From Lentinus brumalis (taxonomy: Eukaryota; Basidiomycota; Agaricomycetes; Polyporales; Polyporaceae): a stretch of 64,000 nucleotides of DNA. The DNA lies in assembly GCA_001792895.1 (NCBI GenBank), contig MARA01000006.1:372001-436000 (forward strand). The letters are read 5' to 3'. Made by a program: the position numbers and the translations under genes. The stretch's first letter is position 1. Each line of letters opens with the position of its first letter. The notes under the pieces were generated by a model. It was not told the DNA's origin, did not search any database, and saw only the letters and a program-made list of their open reading frames with translations. Shown here in pieces: positions 22,174 to 36,937 of the stretch.

Positions 22174-23924
22174 TCATGCTAGCGAACCCTGCGTTGCAGC
22201 GTCATCAGCAACGCCATCAGCGGAGATAAGTCAAGGAACGGCTGGCTTACCATAGGGTCCCAAGCGGGAAGCACGACCTTCTCCCCGCTCTCATATACCT
22301 TCACAAGCTCCTTCGGTGCAAACGCCTTGGGCACCACAACCTGATACACGAACTGCTCAAACCACGCGTCCGACATGACGAAGTAGCCCTTGTTCCCGAC
22401 GTCGGGGCCCCACGAGTTCTCGACCTTGTACCGTACGGGCTTGCCCGCGGGGTCGAGGTGGACCCCAGAGATGACCATCGCGTGCGTCATGGAGGACTCG
22501 TTCGTGCGCAGGCGGTCTGCCTTGGTCAGCCCGAACTTGATGTCGAACGCTGCTTCGTACTCGAACAGCGCGGTGTCCATGATGCCCGCGTTGCGGTCGG
22601 AGAACTGGCCGACGTCACAGCCGAAGAAGACGGGCTGGCCGGCCTTGATCTGCTTCACGACCGCCTGCTTGAGGTCGTCGATTTGCGTGTTGACGTCTGC
22701 GCGCGTCGCCAATGAGCAGGAGCTGGAGCAAGGAGCTTGAAGCAGAGAGGGCACATACAGAGGACGGGACGTGCGCCCCAGATGTTGCCGAGCTTGTCAA
22801 CCGTGTACAGTTTGCCGTACTCGTTACGGGGGTCGTTGATGAGAGAAAACGAATCCGACGGCTGGTAGTCGTGACGAAGGTGAACAAACATAGGCGCTAC
22901 GGTGAACACCGACACCCACCGAGTACTTATCGTACGCAAAGGTCTTGTAGAACTGCTTCGGCGTACCGGTCCATGAAGCCGCCTTGCCGTCCTTGTCCAG
23001 GTAGTCCCAGGTGAAGGGTTCGTCGGGCTTAGGGACAACGCCGAGCGTCGCGCTCATGATGATGTACACCTCCTTGAGGAGCTCTTCCTTCTTCGAGCGC
23101 AACGTCTGGAGGATGGCATCCTCCGACAGCGAGGTGTTCGCGCGAAGAGACGAAGAGAGGTCGCGGAGAATGAGGGAGTGTTCGCGTAGCTTGGTCTTGA
23201 GGAGCGTGTTTAAGGGAGAGGAGAGCGACGAATGCAGGGACTCCGGGTAGACAGCTTGGGGGACGACACCATACGTTTCGAGGATGTTGACGACCATATC
23301 CCACTGACCGCCGTCGGAAATGAGTTCGTCGGAGAGGTAGTCGACGATACGGTCGTCAATGGGCAAGTCCGCGTTCTCGATGGACAGCTCGAGGAAGTAG
23401 TTGGACTTATTCAGCTTGTCCCAGAAGAAGAGATACGCCTGCCACACATGATAGCACCATTAGTCGGTGAACAGAGAAGCGGGTGCCACACGCACCTGAG
23501 AAAGCTGGAAGTCGCCGAGGTTCAGCTTCTTCATAATGTTATACCGGAGGACATTAGTGGTCGCGAACAGCCAACACCGGCCGGAGCTCTTCTGGCTCGT
23601 GATGGGGTTCGTCTTGAAGTCAACCTCGGTGTTGAACACATGGGCATCCGCGATCACGGCCTTGCGGGACACGAGGGTCTCGCGAATGTTGGTATGGTTC
23701 AGAATTGTACGAGAGAGCTGCAGCTTAGGCGACTGCGCGACGACGTCCTCCCAGTCATCGACGTGTCCAAGGGTGAGCGCACCGTCCGCAGAGAGGGGAG
23801 CGGAGATCCGCAGGTGCGCAAGAGACTCCGACAGCTCAGCGGAGGCGTAACTGTTCTTCTCGGAGACAGAACGGCGGGAGTCGGCCGGCGCAGACACCGT
23901 AGGCTTGGACGGCGAGGAGCCCAT
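22174..23924 (-). CDS. Bleomycin hydrolase, cysteine peptidase C1B
   Basis: Cytosolic papain-fold aminopeptidase of the Gal6/bleomycin-hydrolase family, about 510 residues. Start ATG 23924 (MGSSPSKPTVSAPADSRR). The catalytic Cys lies in SSGRCWLFATTN, with the oxyanion Gln just before it (NPITSQK). The catalytic His is in MTHAMVISGV and the Asn in VENSWGPDVGNKGY. Other family stretches are SDGGQWDMVVNILE, SLINDPRNEYGKLYTVD and FGCDVGQFSD. A 58-nt intron (GTGGGT...TACCAG) joins YDKYS to PSDSF, and a GTAAGC intron places the end at PAWDPMGSLA. That is the conserved C-terminus that occupies the hexamer's active-site cleft. All key residues are present. The role is peptide trimming and thiol-drug detoxification in the cytosol. 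Confidence 0.96.
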
Positions 23925-24484
23925 GTCGTGGTGCGTGCAGTCAAAAGATGAGTTGTGGGCTGGTTGTGGAGGAGATGAAGACCTACTGATAAGTACTGGA
24001 CCCCTGAAGACCGACGGCTTGGCCGCGCCGCAGTGGCTAAGGATAGAGCGCGTGAGTGTCAGATAAATGCAGGACTACATACCACACAGCCAGGCACTCA
24101 TCACTTGATAAACCGACGCGTGCTGATTGGTGGATTGCACTCCTCGGTGTATCGCCATATATGTTCAATCATACGCAACGTCCTCGCTGCTTCGGTCCAC
24201 GCGGTTGACTTGCGGTAAGCTTGCTGAGACGTGTCAACATAAGGGAGAGTACTGAGTCGCAGTCGGGACCAAACGCATGCGTGAGCCTTGATACTTACTT
24301 CCTAGCTTCGTGACTGGGATCACCTGACTGTGACTCCTCGCGATGGCGCTTGGTGCAGTCCTCGCGCAATTGACTCTAGCAACCCCAACCGAACCGGAAG
24401 ATCGTCTCTTGCCTTCATACCACCACCATCCGCGACACCCTCCTTCCTCTCCTTCCTGCGAACCCTCTATCATACCGCCAAATC
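23925..24484. other. Divergent intergenic region
   Basis: About 560 bases between the bleomycin hydrolase start (-) and the next gene's start (+), so a shared promoter region. No coding signal or clear TATA box is seen. Confidence 0.5.
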
Positions 24485-27400
24485 ATGACTAATAATGCAC
24501 GGTTTCATGCGATCTTGGCGTCACTCTTGCCTTTGCTGCCTCTACTGTTTCCCGAGGAGCCAGACGATTCGGAGGTCGAACTTTGGCCCTGGGTCGCTGC
24601 ACCTTTCTCCAAGGCCCGAACCCCTCAATACATCTCGGCAAGTTTCTCAATCGGGAGCTCTTCAAAGTATCCAATTGCTCGCGAAATCAATGCAAGCCTC
24701 ACGCCGGAGACCCTCGCCGATGCATTGACAGAGCCTTGGGACGACCCGCCGCCAGTCTTCGAAGCTCTTGAAATCATCTGGAAGAGTATGCATCACTACA
24801 TCTCCCGTATCAACACTCCTACCTCCTCAAGGTTGGCTGGTGCAGCTATCATCCTGCTTGTGGCTGTTGTGATGCTACTGTCGATCTCGCGTCGCATATT
24901 GAAGCCTCCTGGACGTACCCTTAAGCCGCTGGTTCTGGCGATACTGGACGACGATACTACAGCTCCTATGGGCGACAAGGACAGCGTGATGGTTTCCACG
25001 TGTGGCGAGCAATCACGGGTTTTGGTCTCTTTGCTCTCTGGACCTGTATCTTCTCGTCAGCAAGTCTCATTGTCTTCTCATTCCTCCATCACCCTCGGAG
25101 CGGCGGCGCAAGACCTCGTACTCGATGAACGTTCCGTCGCAGCCCGCGGTAGTTTGCATATGCCTGATAGATCTCAGCCCTCCGTCCCGACCAATGTCGA
25201 ACGAGCGTCGTCAACTCAAAGACCTGTGCTCGGCGATTCTCCCCATCGTCTTCGATCTCCCTCATCGCCTCGAAGTACGACCACTCAAGAAGCGTCGTCC
25301 ATGAAGCTGACCTCCGCGCATGATGTTGCTCCACATGCAACTGTGCATAATCGTGCTACGTCTCCTGTTCTCAGGTGTTCGGACCCGTCTTCTGTCCAGT
25401 CAGTTTTGCTTCTGGATGACTGTTCGACATCTCAGCTTGGCTGTCACATAGGATTGCCCTCGCTTCTCAGAACTGGTGAAGAGCAAGATGCACGCCCCCC
25501 TCGGTCCTCGTGGTCGCTAGAGAAGGCATGTGAGAAGGCACCTTTCGAGTGCGACGCCCCAGTTTCCCCTGCTCCTGATGACTACTGGACCGCACCACCT
25601 TCTCCGCACCCGCAACCGCAGCGACACACCGACTTTGAACCTCGGATCTTCTTGCCTCAGCCGCCCATTCTACTTACGCAAGATCAACTCAAAGCAGCTC
25701 CCCCTTTGATCACGGACGAAGTCATCAATGGCGTGCCGACCGACGTGTCAGAGAAGACAGAGGAGCCGGAGTCGGACCATGATTCCCCAAGTACACCTCG
25801 CGCGCGCTGGTTTTCCGGTATCCGAGGTGGTCGCTTGGCCATGGTGGACGATCGTGGTATCACATATGGTGCAAAGAAGAGGCGTGCCACGGACGGAGTG
25901 ATGTCGAGTCCAGAAACAGACACATTCACAGGGTTTCCCTTAATGATGCCACAGCCCATCCTCGGTGTTGTGGCGCCGCTCTTGACAATGACTGCTCGCG
26001 AATCAAGAACATCAGGTGTTGACGCGGCGACAGAAGAGGAACAGCCCGAGGACACTGATCACTCGGGTGACGAGACGCACCCAGGGTTCTTGAGTGAGTC
26101 TCCTGCTCCCGCCGCCGCCGACGAGGATCCTGGCTCGGACTCCCCGAGCATCCATGTGTTGCGCTCGGGTTCTCCTAGCAGCATCCTCTCGGTGATGCGT
26201 GACTCAGAAGAAGCACACCTCTTCACCTCCGCGTCGGCTGCAGGACCAGTGTATGCTCCGGCCGACATCGACGACGGCAATGACGCGCGAGATGCACGGG
26301 AGGCGGCGGAGGTCGAGGATCATCTGAGCTCACCGTTTGACGGGGAGTCAACCGAGTCCCCCTCTCGGGGCCGATCTCCCGAGCCTGTACGGTTGACTGC
26401 GTCTGTGCCCCTCGACACTGAAGCGAACTCTCTCGCCGAAGTCGAGCCGTCGCCATCACTTGCATCTGGAAGTCGCAAGGGGCCTCCGACATTCGCCACC
26501 GCCCAGACGCCTCCCAGACGCAAGTTGTCCCGCTCTCATTCTCGACGAAGCACCAGCGTAGGTCTGTTAACCCTTCACAATGTTGCTCAGTTGACGTTTC
26601 AGATCAGGTGGTTGTTGCATCTTCCGGTCTCGTCGGTGGCAGACCGTTCGCGTTGACCCCGCAAGGTATCGACTACGCCGCAGAGCAGCTAGAGGCCGAA
26701 GTCGCCGGCGGGGAACGAGGACGTCGTTGTCGTCGGGAGAGCATCACCGCCGAGGCGAGGGCTAAACATGTGGACCGCAGGTAAGTCGTTGTATGCGTCC
26801 ATACGTACGCAGTATTGACGCTACGGGAGCAGCATAGTTCGCAGGGACTACGAGGTTCGAGACGAACGGCGGAATTATCTGGAACATGTCCCTGCTAGAG
26901 TCGCTCGGGATATCCTGGACGGTGCACGATACCCGCCATTGGCAAGCGGTGTACAGGAGCGACGCGCTGTATGTGAGATCGGCCGTAGTCGGACGAAGAC
27001 CATCGCGCGGTCCACGAGCAGCGTCAGGTTGGAGGCCACCCCGGCCTCTGCTTCACGATCGCGTAGTGCTTCCGTCGGCCCGAGCTCAAAGGTGTCGCGG
27101 GCCACTTCGGAACCGCCGATGCAGCGTGTGGGGAGCGAGTGTCCTGGGCAGGACAACACCGTCCCGAATCAGGGTAAGCGTCCCCGAAGCTTGGCCGCAC
27201 CAGGTGAGTCGCGAAGGCATGTTATTGGATGCGCTCCTCTGACTGTGAGCGAATCTCTCTAGCTATTCCGACATTGTCGCGCAAAGCAAAACTCGGCAGT
27301 CGCGTTCGCGCACGCAGTCCGCGCGGTCCCTCGCTAGTGTATCAGCGGCGTCCTCCGCCCGCGAGGGTAGTACCACTGTTGAGAATTTGCCGACTGAGGA

Positions 27401-28439
27401 ACAAGCAGTATACGACCGCAAGGGCAAGGGCCGCGCTATCGACGAGACCGCCGCGGAGGGGGAACTCACGGAGCCAGCTTGTTCCGAGCCCTCGTCCCCA
27501 TTGTCGAATAGCACCAGCGACTTCTCATCCTTTGTCCCTTCGCGCGTCGGACCAGTTCGGAAGGACTCTGTCGATCTCAAGGCTGGCACATCCTTGAGGA
27601 CATATCAACTCCGCGTCATCGCCCAAAGGTCCATTATCGAGAAGCTGCTGCGTCGTGGCGAGTCTGAGCATGTCTCCCGTGCTATAGCTAGCACTGTTTC
27701 TCTTGCTAAATCTTCCCTGGGTGATACCGATGCCGCTAGCTCAGCTCCCTTGCGGCTTCCTGCGGCGACGTGCAATGCGACGGACTCCACTGGAGACTAT
27801 GGGTTCAGCACCCGCGGACTTTCGTCGCAGATACCCGCTGCACATGAGCAAGATCTCTCGGAGCCAGCGCCTCACCGCCAAGACAAGAGGCTCAAGAACA
27901 TCCCGCTGCCTCCTCGTCGCGATCGTCTGCCCTCCGCGCTTGCGACACCTGCGTTCTCGTTCGCGGTCTCGGGCGACCATTGCAACGAGACGCAGGACCT
28001 CATCGCGACCAGTCGGGGCGACATCCCCTGGTCGCCTTCCTTAGGCTCGAGCGTCACCGTCCGGCTCGGCAGCTCGTCCTCGCTGACATCGATCGGCAGC
28101 GACTCTCACATGCGCCAGTCTTCCGCGCCTACACCGTGCTCTCCTGATGTGCCTACCACCTTCAACCCTTTCTCGCCTTCGGTGTCGCAAGCGGGCTTCT
28201 CTTCGGACGAGGGTGAACAAGTACTCATGCGGCCAGACGTTCCCGCGTCCAGTTCCTGGACCTTCGACGCACACAAGGGGACGGACGCGGGGACGCCAAA
28301 CCGTGGCCACCAGACTGTCCCACAAGCGCGGCGGAGGGCGTCGACGAACAGCATGACTGCGCAGGCGGCTGGCGAGCCTTCGACGCGGCTTACGGGTGGA
28401 CGGTTCGATGGGATGAAGAGGAATGTATTGGTTCATTAG
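24485..28439 (+). CDS. Large hypothetical Ser-rich protein with one membrane segment
   Basis: Starts at ATG 24485 in CATCATGAC-like context. The first exon is about 2.1 kb. An intron at about 26559-26608 (GTAGGT...GATCAG) leads into VVVASSGLVGGRPFALTPQG, and further exons continue to the stop at 28439 (RFDGMKRNVLVH). The product is about 1,250 residues. A single hydrophobic helix lies near residues 115-135 (GAAIILLVAVVMLLSISRR) after a weakly hydrophobic N-terminus. The rest is low-complexity Ser/Pro/Thr/Glu sequence with phosphorylation-type motifs and basic patches. Two stretches look more structured: YEVRDERRNYLEHVPARVAR and YQLRVIAQRSIIEKLLRRGE. I do not recognise the family. The exon borders between 26,780 and 27,270 are approximate. 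Confidence 0.6.
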
Positions 28440-32386
<3,947 letters not shown>

Positions 32387-32836
32387 AGTGTCGCGGTGCT
32401 GCTCAGACTGGAGATCATTCTTCGTTATCTCGGGATGGCTGCTACATAGATATGTAACTCTTAACCACTGGTCTATCATTGAGATTATGTGACAACAACC
32501 GATTCGTCCCATCCTTCGATCCGAGTCCACAGGAATTGCGAAATCGACTGGTCTGTTTGAGAACGCTCCGCTACGTCGGAAGCGGCGGGTTGGCCTGCTC
32601 CAGTGTCCCGGGAAAGCTCCGACTCAACGTAGTATCATGACATTTTGTCTGGATACCCGGTAGGTATTCCCAGAATAGTAGGATGGTAGCGAACACTAGC
32701 CAGTCCCGTTGTAGAGTGACGAACAGGGCTCACTCTGAATGCGCTTCGGATGATGTCAGCCCGTACTCGGTGGATAGGAGGTGCTCACGTACATATATAT
32801 AATAACCCTGAACCAAGATCCCGCCACGACACGAAC
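32387..32836. other. Intergenic
   Basis: About 450 bases between the peroxidase stop and the next start codon. It holds the peroxidase 3' UTR and a short promoter. TATATATAATAA-like sequence at 32794-32804 is a plausible TATA element for the next gene. Nothing else is seen. Confidence 0.5.
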
Positions 32837-33872
32837 ATGACATACTGCGAAACCCAAAGAGATTTCAAAGAGCTTAGATCTTCACTGCATGCGCGGCAGC
32901 AGCGTCGCAGCCGTCGTTGCGCTATCTGCACTGCGAATTATCACGGTACTCCAAGAAACATCCTTCACGACGACGACGACGCAGCCCATACCCAGGTAAG
33001 AGCTATCTTCATGCGGGAAACCAAGCTCATACGCGGAATAGTGGAGGTTGGACGGTCGCAATTTTGGTCTTGTCGACCAGAGTGTGATGGATTATGTGTT
33101 AAGAGGCGACGAGATTAATCGTACGTACCTCACTCTCAGTGTCACATTGCATGTCGACTCATCGAGCGTAGTCTGCGAATCTTGCAGCCATCTTCTGAAG
33201 GATATAGATCCAGACCCCGATTCCGCTCCTTTTACCACGGTTGTGCTGGTGCCCTGTCGGGTCATCCTGGAGTATCTCAGCAAGAAGATGATTGAGCGTC
33301 GCGGAACCGTGTCTTCAGTTGACGACGTACGTGAGGCATCTTTTCCACAGTCCGCAGTATCTGATGATGGGCACATAGATTATTTCTGAGCTGGAGTCGA
33401 AACCGGACACATATGATCCAGACCGAGAGGTCCTGCCCTTCCTCCATTGTTACGAATTGGCGTTCCTCCGCCCTCGCGATTACCAGCCGGTCAATCTTCA
33501 CGACCTCCCGGCCAGAAAACTCCAGGACTCCACGGGACAACTATACCAAGTTTTCGATGCCAGCTGTGCTGGGGAGGTTCCGACACGCCAGGCGTGTTGG
33601 AGTTTTCCGAGGATGAACTGGATCCAATCACCCTTTGGAGGATCCTCGGTCCCTCTGTTGGAACATTCATGACGGCTGCGTATAGCCAGTGCACAGTGGC
33701 GAGGAAGTTGGGCTATATCGGCCAGACGTTAGTGCGTGTCGCTGAAGTAGGCCATGTTACGATCTCACCGCTGGCACTCAAAGCCGATCGCCCTATCGAC
33801 ATGTGGGCCTTGCAAAATGCGATGAGCAGAAGGGAGGAAAGGAGAATAGTCCGGCGAGGGATCCATGTGTAG
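32837..33872 (+). CDS. Hypothetical protein
   Basis: About 290 residues in four exons from ATG 32837 (MTYCETQRDFKELRSSL). The sequence holds a Cys pair in RRCAICTANYHG and another in NLCESCSHLLKDID. It continues with LVPCRVILEYLSKKMIERRG and LPFLHCYELAFLRPRDYQPV. The C-terminal part reads EFSEDELDPITLWRILGPS and GYIGQTLVRVAEVGH. I do not recognise a family. The two CxxC pairs could bind a metal but are not a known finger. The frame breaks at 33571-33574, where four G's would need to be five to link FDASC to GSDTPGVLEF, another probable homopolymer error. There is no signal peptide or membrane helix. The start codon choice is tentative. Confidence 0.55.
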
Positions 33873-34233
33873 AACGCCGGCAATTTCGTCAATGTCTGTC
33901 TAGGGGAGATAAGGTGGTTATGCCTTCGCCTGTGTCTGTCGAGATAGCTTGGAATTGTTGTGTCCAGAAGAACCCATACCTACTGCTCTTGAGCCCCGCA
34001 GTCTGTTGCCGTATGTGCTGAGCACGTACCACTGATCTATGGGATCGCTTCGTTCTGGTTCGCTGCCCAGCATGGTGAGGTAGCCAGGCCTGACAAACGT
34101 ACCAGGGTTCTGGAGATAGGAAAGCGCACTCGAATGAATACGTTGGCAACGGCAAATCGGCACTTTCCGATATAATGCAACACGATGTACAAAGACTCGC
34201 CTGATACAACCATACAAAACTCCCCCGGGGCAC
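33873..34233. other. Intergenic, convergent gene ends
   Basis: About 360 bases between two stop codons facing each other. Probably 3' UTRs only. Confidence 0.5.
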
Positions 34234-36419
34234 TTAACCCTTCATGGCCCTCCAGATAGGCGTCAAAGCCTGCGCAACGGTGTTGGCGGCAACTTCAAGG
34301 CAATTTCGGAGGTCCTCGTCGGCGACGCTCTTGAGGATACCACGGGCGCGCCACCGGTCGGGATGGAACCGCTTGTGGCTCTTCTCGACGAACGTCTTGT
34401 AGTCTTGCGCCCGCATGTGCTTCTTGGCCGCCTCGAAGAACGCCTCGACCGCAGACCACTCGATGTCCTCCAGCCGCAGCGTCACAGGCGCATGTAGGAC
34501 CGGCCACGGGACTCTCTCGAAGTCAAGCGGGTTGTCCGCCGTGAACTTGGTCGCGTCGAACTCCTCCGAGAGCATCTTGTACCGTTCCATCGCACGCCCA
34601 ATTGTCCAGGGTCCGTAGGACCACCTTGCACGCTCTTTGCGCCGGCGCTGCTCACGCTCTTGCTGCACGCGCGTCTGCTCGGCTTGAGTACGCCTTTGCT
34701 CTTCCGCTGCTGCTGCTTCAGCTCGTTGGCGCTGTCGCTGTTCCTCAGCCGCGACCTCCGCTGCACGCAAACGCTCTTCCTCTTTGCGTAGTCGGCGAGC
34801 TTCCTCTTCCATTCGTTCCCGCATCGCACGCTTCTGGGCCTCTTGTTCCCACAGTGGTCGGTCTTTCTCGAGCTCGGCGAGCTTCCGTCGAGACTCCTCG
34901 ATCGCCGCTTGACGCTCCGCGTCCTCTTCACTGGGTGGAGCCTGCTCAGCTGTGTGCTGTCCATCACCTATCAGGAAGGTGAGCAGACGTGACGGGATAC
35001 CGAAAGGCTTGCACTTACCGTTGTGCTGTGATGGTGGCGGAGTTGGTAGGGGTGTCTGTGCGAACAGCTCCTTCCAGAACTGCTGCTCACGCTGCTCCTT
35101 CAAACCGTTCATGCGCTCGTGGATTTGAGCCATGCGTCTGCGCTCGCGTTCAGCTCGTTTCCTGTCCAAGTCGGCTCGGGCTGCGCCTGGCGACAATGTT
35201 CGCGCACGCTTGTTGGGCTGGTGCGAGTGGCCGCGAGGAGAAGTCTCCTCTGGCGATTCCGACCCATGGAAGACTTCTCGAGTCTTAGCACAAGCACCAC
35301 GAACACAGAGTGGGGTACGCACCTTTGCGCTTCGTAGGACCTGCAGCAGGTGCACCGTTGTCTGTTGTTGGTTCTGGAGTGATGTCGTCCATTGTGAGAT
35401 CGACGATTTCGGGGGTCCGAGAGCGGTTCGACTTTAAAGAGGATCCAGACTTGGCCTTGACTTTCTCGCGTCGTTCCCGTGTCTGCTCTTCTCGTGCCTT
35501 GCGTCGTTGCTTGGCACGATCTGAGTGCCGCGGGTCACGTCGAGGAGATTCCTCGATCACAATCTCCTCCACCTCATCCTCATCGCCGCTCTCCGAGGCC
35601 TCTTCAACGTCGGTGCCCTCGTCATCTGTGACCAGAGAGACGACGGTGCGGAATTTCTTGTTGAGATTTCTGTGCTCTTCTGCGTCTGGAGCAGGGGACG
35701 ACAGGCGCCGTTTCTTCGGGTAGTTGGTTGTGCCGCTCACGCGATGCGAAGGTTCTCCGAGTGATGGGTCCTTCCGAGTGATGATGGGGTGGTGAGGAGC
35801 AGCAGGAATGAAACAGTCGTAGGCAGGGTCAAGCTTGTAGATATCCCACTGATCTTCGGATAGAATGAATGGTTCTCTGAGCATAGGGCGGACAAGGTCA
35901 GCAAACGCCACCCTACCGCATACACGAGAACGCTGCACACCACGACATATGGCGGACGGTGCTTAGCCTCGATTCACGACCGTCTGCCATACTGCCACTT
36001 TGAACGGGTTCGACACCAGCACCGCGGACTTCGCACTGGCTATAGGCACATGGCTCCGAATTCCTGAATAACACGTACCCGTTGATCATAACCAGCCGCG
36101 GCCAAACTCCCTCATCCCCAAGACCCGGCGTGCCTGGTGCGCGTCGCGCGCGGGGGACAAACCTCCACTTGCTCGGCACCCGGTTCCCTGGGGTGGTTTC
36201 GATTACGATGCGTTTGGGACGTGCCGGATCCGCGTCGGGAGCGTACTTGCGTGGTTGCGCATTGCCAGAGGCGGCAAGCGGATCAAAGGCGGCAAAGGAG
36301 AGGGTCGAGTTGGGATAGCGCAGAACGCGTGAAGGCTGAGTGGGGTCGAGGAGGCCAGGCCTGGAGCCCTGGAGTTGGCGTGGTCCGGGCTGGCGAGATG
36401 AACCCGGGACGAAAGACAT
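34234..36419 (-). CDS. Coiled-coil protein with C-terminal HPD (J-domain-like) motif
   Basis: About 600 residues. ATG 36419 begins MSFVPGSSRQPGPRQLQ, followed by GNRVPSKWRFVPRARR and then an exon with PFILSEDQWDIYKLDPAYD. A charged, disordered middle follows (SDGDEDEVEEIVIEESPRR-like acidic run and SRTPEIVDLTMDDITPE). Then comes a long Glu/Arg/Gln-rich coiled coil (EARRLRKEEERLRAAEVAAE). The C-terminal 130 residues look folded: SYGPWTIGRAMERYKMLSEE, VEAFFEAAKKHMRAQDYK and FVEKSHKRFHPDRWRARGIL, ending in ALTPIWRAMKG. The HPD tripeptide after a basic helix is what J domains use to stimulate Hsp70. The flanking helices resemble a J domain only loosely. VDLTMDDI resembles a SUMO-interacting motif. 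The function is unknown and probably nuclear or cytosolic. The exon border near 35,950-36,050 is uncertain. Confidence 0.65.
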
Positions 36420-36937
36420 CGTGTCGCGACTCGCGTTGAGGCCCACTCCGACGCGTCAGTGGAAGGAAGGTTCGTCGCAAGCCGTAGAGTGAGGCCAGGC
36501 AGAGCTTCTGGAGATGTAGTGGATGAATCCTGAAGGTGTCGTCGACGTCGCGGGCGATGGTGAGGATGCAACCCACCGTCCTCGAGCTGCCCGAGTCCTC
36601 GTGCGTTAGGCGCCTCTCTGAAATGACATCACGTGTGGGCGTCTAGACTCGATGCCGTGACGCGCCAGGGCGGGCCGCTACCTTCTTCCTGTCGCTCAAA
36701 AGTACATCTCTTGCAACCACTTATTGCTGGAACTATCGCTTCAGAGTCCTCCCATAACGCGCAGGCTGTGATAAGGGGCTGTAGCCAAGATCCGGGTGTA
36801 AGAGGCAGGGCGTGACGAGTCATACACAAGTGACATATTTGCTTTAGCGGTCGTACCCAACTCTGACTTGACCTGACTCGCGCCGCAACGGCATATAATC
36901 CTTTCTGGCGACCTTCTAGAGCCCACATTACCCCACC
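36420..36937. other. Divergent intergenic region
   Basis: About 520 bases between two start codons, so a shared promoter region. The sequence just left of the GTPase start has GGCATATAATCC (about 36890), a candidate TATA element for that gene. Minus-strand open frames here show no coding composition. Confidence 0.5.

Noticed and set aside
22891..22955. Frameshift in bleomycin hydrolase near YDKYS
   Set aside because: A 58-nt intron with normal borders (GTGGGT...TACCAG) restores the family sequence PSDSFSLINDPRN, so no error is needed.
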